This document shows, piece after piece, positions 52,723 through 61,988 of a stretch of 64,000 nucleotides of DNA. This DNA is from Halohasta salina. GTDB taxonomy: Archaea > Halobacteriota > Halobacteria > Halobacteriales > Haloferacaceae. The first letter of the stretch is position 1. Every line of letters starts with the position of its first letter. A model generated the notes under the pieces. The model saw only the letters and a program-made list of their open reading frames with translations, was not told the DNA's origin and did not search any database. The stretch spans positions 724,122 through 788,121 of the forward strand of contig NZ_JAMZIE010000001.1 of the NCBI RefSeq assembly GCF_024178165.1, read 5' to 3'. The translations under genes and the position numbers were made by a program.

Positions 52723-53391
52723 TCAGTGCGTCCGGTAGCCGGCGAACCGGTCGACGAGTCGGTCGACCTCCTCGTCGGGGAGGATCGTCGGCTCGCCGAT
52801 CGCGCGGGCCTGATAGTGGATGCGGGCGCAGTATTCGACCATCAGCGCGGTCTCGAAGGCCCCCTCGATGGTCTCGCCAACCGTGAGGACGCCGTGGTTT
52901 TCCAGCAGACAGGCGTTGTACGCCTCGCCGAGGGTGTCGGCCGCGACCGCCCCCAGTTCTTCGGTGCCGTAGGTCTCGTAGGGTGCGACCGGCACCTTGT
53001 CACCGGCGTAGGCGATCAGGTAGTGTGAGGCCTCGATCGGCTCGCTGAGGCTGGCGAAGGTGCTCGCGTACGGCGAGTGGGTGTGGATGATCCCGCCGAC
53101 GTCGTCGCGCTGGCGGTAGACCGCCGTGTGCATCGGCGTCTCGGCGGAGGGGTCGAGCTCGCCGTCGACTACCGATGCGTCGAGGTCGACCAGCGGGACG
53201 TCCCCCGACTCGATCTCCTCGTAGGGGATTCCCGAGGGGCTGACCGCGACGTACTCGTCGCCGACCCGGCCGCTGACGTTGCCACCGGTACCCTTCGTCA
53301 ACCCCTGTTCGAGCATCGCTACGCCGGTGTCGACTACGGCCTGTCGTTTGTCGTGCAGTTCGTCAGTATCGAGCGTGTCTGGGACGGTCAT
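52723..53391 (-). CDS. Class II aldolase/adducin family protein (FucA-like)
   Basis: A 222-residue zinc aldolase or epimerase of the fuculose-1-phosphate aldolase family. GTGGNVSGR is the phosphate-binding loop; the zinc ligands are in IIHTHSPYAS and the later NHGVLTVG; MHTAVYR is also conserved. It cleaves ketose 1-phosphates to DHAP and an aldehyde, or catalyses a related epimerisation. The neighbours are a 2-hydroxyacid dehydrogenase on the same strand and a divergent FGGY kinase, which fits breakdown of a sugar or sugar alcohol. Codon use is like that of its neighbours. Confidence 0.83.
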   Translation of the reverse strand: MTVPDTLDTDELHDKRQAVVDTGVAMLEQGLTKGTGGNVSGRVGDEYVAVSPSGIPYEEIESGDVPLVDLDASVVDGELDPSAETPMHTAVYRQRDDVGGIIHTHSPYASTFASLSEPIEASHYLIAYAGDKVPVAPYETYGTEELGAVAADTLGEAYNACLLENHGVLTVGETIEGAFETALMVEYCARIHYQARAIGEPTILPDEEVDRLVDRFAGYRTH

Positions 53392-53481
53392 GGTGATGTG
53401 TTCGTTGGTAGTCTCTGGTGGTGGGTGGAGATCGGTAGTACCCTGTGGCAGATGGTGGTGGGTCGTGGTGTCTGCTGTGTG

Positions 53482-54549
53482 TTAGTCGACGACCGAACCC
53501 GACTCGAGAACCTCCTCGTTGGCGATGTGTGCGGGCTCGTCGCCGGCAAGCAGGGCTTCGAGATCGGCTTTGATCATCTCGGAGTGTCGGCTGATCACGC
53601 TGTCGGTCGCCCCGCCGAGGTGGGGCGTCGTCACCACGGTGTCGAGGTCGAGGAGGGGATGATCGTCCGGAATCGGCTCCTCCTCGTAGACATCGAGGGC
53701 TGCCCCCCGGAGGTCGCCGGACTGCAGGGCGTCGAGCAGCGCGTCGCTGTCGACGACTGCTGCCCGAGCGTTGTTGATGAAATAGGCACCCTGTTTCATC
53801 CGATCGAACTCCTCGGGACCGAGCAGGCCGCGGGTCGCGTCGGTGACGGGCACGTGCACCGAGACGATGTCGCTCGTTTCGAGCAGTACGTCGAGGTCGA
53901 CCTTCTCGGCTCCGTATGCGGCCATTTCGTCGGCGTCGACGAAGGGGTCGTAGGCGACGAGGTCGACCTCGAACCCTTGGGCGCGCTTGGCGACCTCCTG
54001 GCCGACCGCGCCGAGTCCGACGAGGCCGACCCGCTTGTCGGCGAGTTCGGTCCCCTTGAGCACCGTATACGGCGACTCCTTGCCGAGCCCCCAGGTCACG
54101 TCCTCGCGGCTGCCGCCCTCGGCGGCGTCGGCCCGCGGCTCGCCGGTGTAGCTGCCGGTGTGCAGCAGGTGGTGGGCATGGGCGATGTTGCGGCAGACGG
54201 CCAGGATCTGCCCCCACGTGAAGTCGCCGACGCTCTTGGCGTTGCGTCCCGGTGTGTAGACGACCGGAATCCCGTGGTCGGTCGCCGCCTCGATGTCGAC
54301 GTTGGCGTCCGGCCCCCCACGCGGGCAGGCGATGATTCGCAACGCTTCGGCGTCGGCGAGCACCGACTCCGAGACGCCCTCGTAGCCGACGACGAGCAGT
54401 TCTACGCCATCGAGCCGCTGGCGGAACGCCTCTTCGGAGAGTCGACCCTCACGTTCGCTGATCGGCTCGTACTCGACCTCGAGGCCCAACTCGTCTTCGA
54501 GCGATGTGAGTACGTCCGGATCGAAGTTGGCTGTGATGAGTGTTTTCAT
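53482..54549 (-). CDS. D-2-hydroxyacid dehydrogenase
   Basis: A 355-residue NAD(P)-dependent enzyme of the D-isomer group. The Rossmann motif is VGLVGLGAVGQEVAKRA, and the catalytic set is Arg in NNARAAVVD, Glu in DVYEEEPIP and His in TPHLGGATD. No ACT domain follows, so it is not a full SerA. It may reduce a 2-oxo acid or aldehyde produced by the neighbouring aldolase; that pairing is inference. A CTATAC element near -27 supports a leaderless start at 54549. Confidence 0.83.
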   Translation of the reverse strand: MKTLITANFDPDVLTSLEDELGLEVEYEPISEREGRLSEEAFRQRLDGVELLVVGYEGVSESVLADAEALRIIACPRGGPDANVDIEAATDHGIPVVYTPGRNAKSVGDFTWGQILAVCRNIAHAHHLLHTGSYTGEPRADAAEGGSREDVTWGLGKESPYTVLKGTELADKRVGLVGLGAVGQEVAKRAQGFEVDLVAYDPFVDADEMAAYGAEKVDLDVLLETSDIVSVHVPVTDATRGLLGPEEFDRMKQGAYFINNARAAVVDSDALLDALQSGDLRGAALDVYEEEPIPDDHPLLDLDTVVTTPHLGGATDSVISRHSEMIKADLEALLAGDEPAHIANEEVLESGSVVD

Positions 54550-54707
54550 ACTGATATGTTGGTGGTATAGACGTTCGCGCCACAGTCGGAACGACGGCGG
54601 CGGGACGGTGTTGACTCCACGCAGTCTGCCATCTTAGAGGCTGGTGTCGGCACACGGATTTCCGAGACGCCAAACACTATGTGGGCAAACATCATTATTT
54701 ACTATTT

Positions 54708-56240
54708 ATGACTCAAGTGCTGTTGGGTGTCGATGCTGGCACGACCGTGATCAAGGCCGTCGCCTTCTCGCTGGACGGCGAGGAGTTGTACAAACACAGC
54801 CTCGACAACGCGGTCGAGACCCCCGAACCGGGCTACGCCGAGCAGGATATGGACACGACGTGGGAGAAGACCGCCAGCGTGCTCGAGGCGGTGGTCGACG
54901 AACTCGACGACGAGGACGAGATCCTCGGACTGGGTGTCACCGGACAGGGCGATGGGGTGTGGGCCATCGACGCCGAGGGTGAGCCGGTCCGGCCGGCGAT
55001 CCTCTGGTCCGACGGCCGGGCGACCGGACAGGTCGACCGCTGGGCCGAAGAGGGCGTCGACGAGGCGATCTACGACATCTGTGGCTGTGGCATCTTCGCG
55101 GGCTCCAGCGTCACGATCCTCAAGTGGCTCGAAGAACACGAACCCGAGACCATCGAGGCCATCGACACCGTGTTCTGGTGTAAAGACTGGATCAAGTACA
55201 AGCTCACCGACGTGCTGTGTTCCGATCCGACCGACATGTCGCTGCCGTACATCGACATCGAGACGCTCGAATACGACCATCGGGTGCTCGAACTCACCGA
55301 TCTCGAATACATCGCCGATTCGCTGCCGCCGATGTACGACGGCGACGAGGTCGTCGGCGAGGTGACCGCCGCGGCCGCCGAACGGACGGGCGTTCCGGAG
55401 GGCACCCCCGTCGTCTCGGGGTTCTTCGACGTCCCTGCTTCGGCGATCGGCAGCGGCGCGGTGACACCCGGCGACGGCTCGTCGGTCGTGGGCACGACGT
55501 CGCTGAACCAGACGGTGATGGACGCCCCGAACGTCGGCGACGAGCCGGTGGGGATGACCGTCGGCCTCGGCGTCGACGACCTGTGGGTTCGGTTCATGGC
55601 GTCGATGACCGGCACGCCAAACCTCGATTGGGCGCTCGAAGAGATCATGGCGTTCGACGATTTCGACCTCGTCGAGATGGCCGTCGGCGACATCCCGGTC
55701 GGCTCCGACGGCGTGCTGTATCACCCCTTCTTGAGTTCGGCCGGCGAACGCGCCCCCTTCGCCGATCCGAACGCCCGCGCGCAGTTCTTCGGGCTGACAC
55801 AGGATCACACGCAGGCCCATCTCGTTCGCGCCGTCTACGAGGGGATCTCGCTGTCGATGCGGGACTGCTACGAGCACTTGCCGTACGATGCGACCGAGGT
55901 GTCGCTCAGCGGCGGCGGCGCGAACTCCGACTTCTGGTGTCAGATGTTCGCCAACGCGCTGGACGCCTCGATCGACGTGCCCGAGGGCAGCGAGTTCGGC
56001 GCACAGGGGGCGGCGATCCTCGCGGGAATCGGCGTCGACGCCTACGACGATCTCGGGTCGGCCGTCGACCGGACCACCACCATCGACCGCTCCTACGAGC
56101 CCGAGCCCGACAAAGTCGCCCAGTACGACCGCTGGTACCAGGTCTACCGCGACGCCTACAAGGCGACCTTCGACGTCTGGCAGCAGCGGGCCGATGCCAC
56201 CGCCGACCTCGAAGCCCTTCGGGAGGAGGCCGACGACTGA
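54708..56240 (+). CDS. FGGY family carbohydrate kinase
   Basis: A 510-residue kinase starting MTQVLLGVDAGTT. It has the two actin-like domains: the N-terminal phosphate-1 motif GVDAGTTVIKAVAFS, ILWSDGRATGQVDRW and, C-terminally, SLSGGGANSDFWCQMFANAL with EFGAQGAAILAG. It phosphorylates a sugar or sugar alcohol with ATP. The substrate is not fixed; the aldolase next door suggests a ketose or its polyol. It diverges from the dehydrogenase across 158 bases. Confidence 0.87.
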   Translation: MTQVLLGVDAGTTVIKAVAFSLDGEELYKHSLDNAVETPEPGYAEQDMDTTWEKTASVLEAVVDELDDEDEILGLGVTGQGDGVWAIDAEGEPVRPAILWSDGRATGQVDRWAEEGVDEAIYDICGCGIFAGSSVTILKWLEEHEPETIEAIDTVFWCKDWIKYKLTDVLCSDPTDMSLPYIDIETLEYDHRVLELTDLEYIADSLPPMYDGDEVVGEVTAAAAERTGVPEGTPVVSGFFDVPASAIGSGAVTPGDGSSVVGTTSLNQTVMDAPNVGDEPVGMTVGLGVDDLWVRFMASMTGTPNLDWALEEIMAFDDFDLVEMAVGDIPVGSDGVLYHPFLSSAGERAPFADPNARAQFFGLTQDHTQAHLVRAVYEGISLSMRDCYEHLPYDATEVSLSGGGANSDFWCQMFANALDASIDVPEGSEFGAQGAAILAGIGVDAYDDLGSAVDRTTTIDRSYEPEPDKVAQYDRWYQVYRDAYKATFDVWQQRADATADLEALREEADD

Positions 56241-56318
56241 ACACCGGGAGTGGCGGTGGTACTCAGTGTGAGTGAAATCCGTCGACGCTGTTTTGTCGAT
56301 ACACATACAGTAGCCGCT

Positions 56319-57062
56319 ATGAGTAGGGACACACGTCCAGTCGGGCCTGACGTCGCAGACGACTCGACGGCCGAGGTCGACCTCGAGTGGTTGACCCTCG
56401 ACGACGGCGAGGAGGTGCTGTGGGCGAGCACACCGCACAAAAGCAGCCTCCTGCCGGCGTTGGCCGTCGGGATTCCGCTGTCGTTCGTGTTGATCGGCAT
56501 CCCGATCGTCGTCGTCGCCTACCTCTCGTTTACGAACACGAACTACGTCGTGACCACCCGCGGGCTCTACCGCAAGCGTGGAATCCTCTCGCGGGACGTC
56601 AAACAGATCGGCTTCGACAAGGTCCAAAACATCTCCTACAGCCAGAGTCCGATCGGCTCGTCGCTGGGGTACGGCACCGTCGAGATCAGCACCGCCGGCA
56701 GTTCCGGCGTCGAACTCCGGTTCCGGTCGATCCCCACCCCCGCCGAGATCCAGGAGCTCATCTCCCGTGAGATCGAGCGCCGCGAGGACGGCAGCCGGGA
56801 CCAGGAGGGCGACGTCGACGACACGCTCGATGCGATCCTGACCGAACTCCGCGGGATTCGACAGGCCCTCGACGGCGAGGCGACCGGCAGCCAACCGGAC
56901 GCGCCGGCCGACGCCGGAGCGGATGCGTCGGCCGATGCCGGAGCGGACACGACGGCCGACGCCGGAGTGGATGCGCCGACCGACGGTGAGCCTGCCGACA
57001 GCGAGACGGCTGGGGCCGATCCCTTCGAGCCCGCGGTCACCGAGTCGACCGACGACCGATGA
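56319..57062 (+). CDS. PH-domain (bPH2/DUF304) membrane protein
   Basis: A 247-residue protein. Two helices (residues about 43-68) precede a bacterial-type PH domain (YVVTTRGLYRKRGILSRDVKQIGFDKVQNISYSQSPIG, in segments) on the cytoplasmic side. A long tail of repeated Asp-Ala-Gly/Pro-Ala units (PADAGADASADAGAD) follows. bPH2 proteins often occur in pairs, as here. Function is unknown; membrane or lipid binding is the usual guess. Its stop overlaps the next start (ATGA). Confidence 0.8.
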   Translation: MSRDTRPVGPDVADDSTAEVDLEWLTLDDGEEVLWASTPHKSSLLPALAVGIPLSFVLIGIPIVVVAYLSFTNTNYVVTTRGLYRKRGILSRDVKQIGFDKVQNISYSQSPIGSSLGYGTVEISTAGSSGVELRFRSIPTPAEIQELISREIERREDGSRDQEGDVDDTLDAILTELRGIRQALDGEATGSQPDAPADAGADASADAGADTTADAGVDAPTDGEPADSETAGADPFEPAVTESTDDR

Positions 57063-57613
57063 GCGACGACTGGCGCTGGCTCCGGGCGTCGGAAACGGAG
57101 CTTTGGGAGGGCCGCCCCCGGCTGACGACGATCGCCGGGAGCGTCGCCGCCGGACTGGCGGTGCTGGTCGCCGCGGTCTGGCTCGCCTCGACCGTCGACC
57201 CCCGGCTGGCCACGGTCGGTCTGCTGGGGATTCCGCTTCCCATCGTGGCCTACCTCCAAGTTCAGCGGACGACCTATCTGCTGACGACGCGGGCGATCTG
57301 GGTCAAAACCGGCGTGCTGGGGCGGTCGGTCCGCCGGGTCACGCTCTCGAAAGTCCAGAACACCGCCTACGAGCAGTCGGTCCGCGGCTCGATCTTCGGC
57401 TACGGCACGGTCACCGTCGAGGTCGCCGGCGGCGAGGACATCCACTTCCGCCGAATCTCCGATCCCCGGTCGGTCCAAGAGGCGATCAACGAGCAGATCG
57501 ACCACGGCGAGGCCCGTGGGGTTCCCGGCACCCCCGAGCAGTGGCAGGCCGTGCTCTCGACCCTCCGGGAGATCCGACGGCGGGTCGACGAACATCCCCC
57601 TGTCCGTGAGTAG
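57059..57613 (+). CDS. PH-domain (bPH2) membrane protein, partner of previous gene
   Basis: A 184-residue protein with two membrane helices (about 20-58) and a PH domain (YLLTTRAIWVKTGVLGRSVRRVTLSKVQNTAYEQSVRG, in segments). It resembles the upstream protein in the PH part but lacks the long tail. Translational coupling suggests a heteromeric complex in the membrane. Confidence 0.8.
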   Translation: MSDDWRWLRASETELWEGRPRLTTIAGSVAAGLAVLVAAVWLASTVDPRLATVGLLGIPLPIVAYLQVQRTTYLLTTRAIWVKTGVLGRSVRRVTLSKVQNTAYEQSVRGSIFGYGTVTVEVAGGEDIHFRRISDPRSVQEAINEQIDHGEARGVPGTPEQWQAVLSTLREIRRRVDEHPPVRE

Positions 57614-57659
57614 TCGGACGGGCGAACCGCTTAGATACCGTCCCCTCCTACCGGTAGCC

Positions 57660-58043
57660 ATGTCCGAGCCGTCCGACTCCGCGTCCGACCCCGCCGACTC
57701 GTCGGTCGACAGCCAGTCGCCGAGCCGGCCAACCAGTCTCGCCGACGAGCCGGCTCTCGACGCGTTCGTGGCCGACCACGACGCCGCACTGGTCGAGTTC
57801 TACACCGAAGGCTGTGGGATCTGTGCGAGTATGGAGCCGATACTCGGCAACGTCGCCCGCCAACTCGCTGTCGCGGTCGGGATGGTCAACCCGCGGGACG
57901 ACCCGCCGCTTGTCGACCGCTTCGAGGTCCGGAGCGTGCCACTCTTCGTCCTGTTCGTCGACGGCGAGCCGGTCGACCGCCGCGCCGAGGGGTTCATCCC
58001 CGGCGACGAGCTGACCGCGTGGATCGAGGACGCGTTGAACTGA
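57660..58043 (+). CDS. Thioredoxin family protein
   Basis: A 127-residue protein starting MSEPSDSASD. A disordered Ser/Asp/Pro start of 30 residues precedes a thioredoxin fold with the redox motif CGIC and a later VRSVPLFVLFVDGE containing the cis-Pro. The usual Trp before the first Cys is Gly. The cytoplasmic role is thiol reduction of unknown partners. Confidence 0.82.
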   Translation: MSEPSDSASDPADSSVDSQSPSRPTSLADEPALDAFVADHDAALVEFYTEGCGICASMEPILGNVARQLAVAVGMVNPRDDPPLVDRFEVRSVPLFVLFVDGEPVDRRAEGFIPGDELTAWIEDALN

Positions 58044-58108
58044 TCGGCAGCCGGACTGTCACGGCTGGCTGCCATACAGTTCATTCGGCTCGCCGTCCAA
58101 CAGTCGGT

Positions 58109-58834
58109 ATGAAACGACGTCTGAAGGCCGCCCTCGTTGCCGGGGTGGTCGTGCTCGCTGGCTGGATCGGTTGGGGACTCTACGCGGCGCGGTCGACCGA
58201 ATCGGTGCCCTACGAGCGACTGCGGACCGTCGACGGTGTCGAGATTCGACGGTATCCCGAGACCGTCACCGTCGAGACGACCGCCTCGGACGAACGAACC
58301 GCCTTCGGGCGACTCTATCGCTACATCTCGGGGGTCAACGTGACCGGGACGTCGCTCTCGATGACGACGCCCGTCGAGACGCGCGGCGGGTCGCTCCCGA
58401 TGACGACGCCGGTCCGTTCGGGAGCGGTCGACCACGATGGCGACCGCGTCGAGACTACCACGGCCGACGGTGCTGACCACGGCAGTCCCGACGCCGACCA
58501 CGGCAGTCCCGACGCCGAGGTCGACAGTGCCACCAGCGACGGGACGCGGATGGCGTTCTACCTTCCAGCCGACTACGACGCCGAGACGGCCCCGGAGCCG
58601 ATCGATCCGGCGGTCGAGTTGCGTGTCGACCCCGAGATGACGGTCGCCGTCCGTCGGTTTTCGTGGTACGCCCCGGAGTGGCGGGTCGGGCGCATGGAAC
58701 GGCGGCTTCTGTCGACCATCCGGCGCGAGGAGATCACTCCGGTCGGCGAGCCGTTCCTGCTGCGGTACGACGCCCCGTGGACGCCGCCGTTCATGCGGCG
58801 CACCGAAGTCGCCGTCGAAGTCGACGTCGATTGA
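58109..58834 (+). CDS. SOUL-type haem-binding protein with N-terminal membrane anchor
   Basis: A 241-residue protein. Residues 5-28 form a membrane anchor or uncleaved signal; then comes the SOUL/HBP domain (VDGVEIRRYPETVTVETTAS, LYRYISGVNVTGTSLSMTTPVE, and VRRFSWYAPEWRVGRM). An Asp/Gly-rich linker with DHGSPDA repeated lies at about 118-135. SOUL proteins bind haem or tetrapyrroles in plants and animals and occur sporadically in haloarchaea. The role here is unknown. Confidence 0.8.
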   Translation: MKRRLKAALVAGVVVLAGWIGWGLYAARSTESVPYERLRTVDGVEIRRYPETVTVETTASDERTAFGRLYRYISGVNVTGTSLSMTTPVETRGGSLPMTTPVRSGAVDHDGDRVETTTADGADHGSPDADHGSPDAEVDSATSDGTRMAFYLPADYDAETAPEPIDPAVELRVDPEMTVAVRRFSWYAPEWRVGRMERRLLSTIRREEITPVGEPFLLRYDAPWTPPFMRRTEVAVEVDVD

Positions 58835-58887
58835 TCAGTGGGTCCCCCACTCGTCGTTCCCACCAGCATGCACAGGGTTTCCCGTTT

Positions 58888-59637
58888 TCACCGACCGTTT
58901 TGAACGGTATCCTCCGTAGCGAGACTGTATTCGACGGCACGCTCGACGTGGAGTGCTGTCGTGTCGAACATCGGTACCCCGAGGCGGTCGTCCTGTTCGA
59001 CGAGGAGTTCGATCTCCGTACACCCGAGGACGATGCCCTCGGCACCGGCAGCGGTGAGCGAGTCGATGACATCGAGATACCTCTCGCGGGACTCGTCTCG
59101 AACCTCGCCTCTGGTTAGTTCCTCGAAGATGATCCGGTCGACGTCCTCACGCTCCGCGTGGTTCGGAACGACGACATCGATTCCGTGGTCCTCGAACCGG
59201 CCGCGGTAGAACTCGCCCTCCATCGTCGCCCGGGTTCCTAGCACACCGACCGTGTCGATACCGGCCGCGTGTATCGCGTCGGCAGCGACGTCAACGATGT
59301 GGAGGAACGGAATCGACAGCGCCTCCGTGATTTGGGGGGCGACCTTGTGCATCGTGTTGGTTGCCATGATGACGACGTCCGCGCCGCCCATCTCGAGGCT
59401 CCGTGCCGCATCGGAGAGATACGCCGCCGCCTCGTCCCACTGTTCGGTGTCGATGTACCCCTCGATTTCGGCGAAGTTGACGCTTCGGATCAGTAGCTCA
59501 CCCGCATTGTGTCCTCCTAGGACGTCGTTGATCCCCTCGTCGATGAGCCGATAGTACTCCACTGTCGACTGGCTACTCATTCCACCGAGGATCCCGACCG
59601 TCCGTGGCGTACTGCGAACCGACTGGTCGTCACTCAT
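58888..59637 (-). CDS. Aspartate/glutamate racemase family protein
   Basis: A 249-residue amino-acid racemase of the PLP-independent kind. The first catalytic position, usually Cys, is Thr in ATNTMHK, and the second Cys is in VLGCTEIELL. Some bacterial members with this Thr/Cys pair accept one enantiomer only. The start ILGGMSSQSTVEYY is typical. It may make D-amino acids or act on L-aspartate or L-glutamate. It is a single gene. Confidence 0.8.
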   Translation of the reverse strand: MSDDQSVRSTPRTVGILGGMSSQSTVEYYRLIDEGINDVLGGHNAGELLIRSVNFAEIEGYIDTEQWDEAAAYLSDAARSLEMGGADVVIMATNTMHKVAPQITEALSIPFLHIVDVAADAIHAAGIDTVGVLGTRATMEGEFYRGRFEDHGIDVVVPNHAEREDVDRIIFEELTRGEVRDESRERYLDVIDSLTAAGAEGIVLGCTEIELLVEQDDRLGVPMFDTTALHVERAVEYSLATEDTVQNGR

Positions 59638-59709
59638 TGGCTCCGTGTCGAACGCTCGTCGTATAGTATGTACTGGTTCCTCCCACGCCGTAGACGACCG
59701 ACCGCCGTG

Positions 59710-60630
59710 TTACCGGCCCCGAGACTCGCCGTCGGCTTCGGCGGCGTCCTTCCACTCACCGAGCCCCGAGGGATCGAGGTGGACGTGGGCGTCGCCGACC
59801 TCTTCGACCGCCCTGAGTCCGTCGACCAGTTCGCTTTCGAGATCGTGGCCCTCCCGAAGCGTCAGTTCGCCGTCGACCTCGACGTGGGCCTCGACCTCCA
59901 ACACGGTCCCGTCGTAGAACACCGTCAGGTCGTGCATCCCCTCGACGGCCGGATGGGATTTGATCTCGTCGGTGATCTCCGCGCGCTTGGCCCCGGTCGG
60001 GGCGGCTCCGACGAGGTAATCGAGGTTCTCCCGGCCGATCTCGATGCCCTGAGCGACGACCAGCAGGCTCACCAGCCCGCCAGCGATCGGATCGAGGATC
60101 GGATAGCCGGCCAACACCCCGAGGACGCCGACGATCGCCGCCACCGTGGTGTACAGATCGTTGAGACAGTCGGTCGCAAGCGCGGACAGCGCGGTCGACC
60201 CGACACCCTCGTTGGCCCGCTCGGTGTACCAGTAGACCAGATACATGTCGACCATCGAAAACACGAGCGCCGCGATCAGCAGGTAGCTGAATCTGACTTC
60301 CGGACCCTCGATGAGCCCTTGCGCCGACTCGAACAGCAGGTTCAGCCCGAGGACGACGATCACCGCGCCGACGAACAGCGCCGTCAGCGGCTCGATCCGC
60401 TCGTGGCCGTGGGGGTGGGCCTCGTCGGGGTCGCTGTAGGCACTGCTCCCCCAGACGAGGACCACGACGCTGGCGACGAGATCAGCCACCGAGTGGGCCG
60501 CGTCGGCGACCAGCGCGACCGAACCGAACGCGAGCCCCGCCGCGCCCTCGACGATGATCTTGACCGCGTTGCCGGCGACGTTGGCCCACGACGCTCGCGC
60601 AAACCGCCGCCGGGCGTCGTCGGCATCCAT
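59710..60630 (-). CDS. Cation diffusion facilitator (CDF) family transporter
   Basis: A 306-residue exporter starting MDADDARRRFARASW. It has six membrane helices (FGSVALVADAAHSVADLVASVVVLV is the second, with the metal-binding HxxxD) and a C-terminal cytoplasmic domain with the metal-sensing fold (HPAVEGMHDLTVFYDGTVLEVEAHVEVDGEL, in segments). Likely substrates are Zn2+, Mn2+ or Fe2+; the motif does not decide. A start at 60654 is also possible. Confidence 0.87.
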   Translation of the reverse strand: MDADDARRRFARASWANVAGNAVKIIVEGAAGLAFGSVALVADAAHSVADLVASVVVLVWGSSAYSDPDEAHPHGHERIEPLTALFVGAVIVVLGLNLLFESAQGLIEGPEVRFSYLLIAALVFSMVDMYLVYWYTERANEGVGSTALSALATDCLNDLYTTVAAIVGVLGVLAGYPILDPIAGGLVSLLVVAQGIEIGRENLDYLVGAAPTGAKRAEITDEIKSHPAVEGMHDLTVFYDGTVLEVEAHVEVDGELTLREGHDLESELVDGLRAVEEVGDAHVHLDPSGLGEWKDAAEADGESRGR

Positions 60631-60725
60631 ACCTCTCCTTGTCGGAACCGACACTTGAGGATTCGGGTTTCCGGGATCAAACGGGGTTCTTTGGCACGTC
60701 TACAGCCGTTTTCGACTGCGTCTAA

Positions 60726-61919
60726 TCAGTCGGCCGACTCGACGGTTGCCTCCCGGTCGACCACCGAATCGTCGTCGACCGTGCGGTAGCCGACGGTGCG
60801 TTGTGGGAACGGGATCGCGATCGATTCGGTGTCGAACCGGGCTTTGACCGAGTCGATTACCGAAGCGGTCGCCCGCCAGCGCTTCTGGGGAGTCGGCGGC
60901 GAGATCCAGAATCGCACGTCGAGGTTGACCGAGGAGCCGCCGAACTCGACAGGGAACACCTGTGGCTGGGGGTTGCCGTCGACGAACTGCGCTTCCTCGA
61001 CGGCTTCACGGGCGATCTCGGCCGCACGGCTCGGGTCGGCCTCGTAGTCGACGCCGACCTCGACGTGGACTCGGAGCTTGCCGTCGCGGCTCCGGTTGAT
61101 GACTGCCTGCTCGCCGACGTTGTCGTTGGGGATGACGACGTGTTCGCCGTCGAAGTTCCGCAGATGGGTGTTCATGATCGTGATCTTGGTGACGATCCCC
61201 TGATTGTCGCCGACGGCGACCCAGTCGCCGATCTCGAAGGGTCGCGAGAACATGAGGACGAACCCCGCGATCAGCGACCCCAGCGTCTGTCTGGCGGCCA
61301 TCCCGACGACGATCCCGAGGAACCCGGCACCGACGAGGATGCCGCCGATCTGGATGTTCCAGACGCTGAGGACGCCGACGACGAGCGCCACCAGTAGCGC
61401 GACCTGTCCGACTCGCGTGAGGATCTGTTCCTGATGGGCGGTCACGTGGCTGGTGTCGCTGGTGAACTCCGAGATGGCGTCCTGCAGGAAATTGTTCGCC
61501 AACCCACCGGCGATCAACAGTCCCACGGTCGCGATCAGCTTTGTCAGCGCCGGCAGCGCCGTCTCCAGCAGCCCGATCAGCCACCACGCGACGTCGACGA
61601 GCCCCCAGACGACGAGCAGCGCCACCACCATCACCACGAACAGCAGCGCCTGCACGAGCCTGACGACCGTGGTGAAAAGCAGCGACAGTGGCACGACGTC
61701 CTCGATGCGGTCGGCGATCTCGGTGGCCCGGTCGCCGAGCCGCTGGCGGGTCAGCCGGGCGGTCAGCTGCCGGCTCCGGTCGACCAGCCGAGGGAGTACG
61801 ACCCCCGCGGCCGCCAGCGCCACCACGACCACCACCAGACTCACGCCGATCTGGACCTCCGTCGAGACGAAATCCCCCAACACGGCCTCCAACCGCGTCA
61901 CGATGCCCGTAACCTGCAT
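60726..61919 (-). CDS. Mechanosensitive channel, MscS family
   Basis: A 397-residue channel starting MQVTGIVTRLEA. Five or so membrane helices precede the MscS pore helix (GILVGAGFLGIVVGMAARQTLGSLIAGFVLMFSRPFEIGDWV, in segments) with the beta domain INGDWV-TKITIMNTHLRNFDGEHVVIPN. It opens with membrane tension to release solutes during osmotic down-shock, important for a halophile. The start at 61919 avoids 15 extra residues without family support. Confidence 0.88.
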   Translation of the reverse strand: MQVTGIVTRLEAVLGDFVSTEVQIGVSLVVVVVALAAAGVVLPRLVDRSRQLTARLTRQRLGDRATEIADRIEDVVPLSLLFTTVVRLVQALLFVVMVVALLVVWGLVDVAWWLIGLLETALPALTKLIATVGLLIAGGLANNFLQDAISEFTSDTSHVTAHQEQILTRVGQVALLVALVVGVLSVWNIQIGGILVGAGFLGIVVGMAARQTLGSLIAGFVLMFSRPFEIGDWVAVGDNQGIVTKITIMNTHLRNFDGEHVVIPNDNVGEQAVINRSRDGKLRVHVEVGVDYEADPSRAAEIAREAVEEAQFVDGNPQPQVFPVEFGGSSVNLDVRFWISPPTPQKRWRATASVIDSVKARFDTESIAIPFPQRTVGYRTVDDDSVVDREATVESAD

Positions 61920-61988
61920 ACACACACTATCGGCCGAATATATAAAATAACGTTGATACGACAACCGGAAGAAAACCGCGGGCAGCCG

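Noticed and set aside
54702..56894. 730-codon minus-strand frame over the FGGY kinase
   Set aside because: It spans the kinase and the start of the PH gene in antisense, and its translation has no motif.
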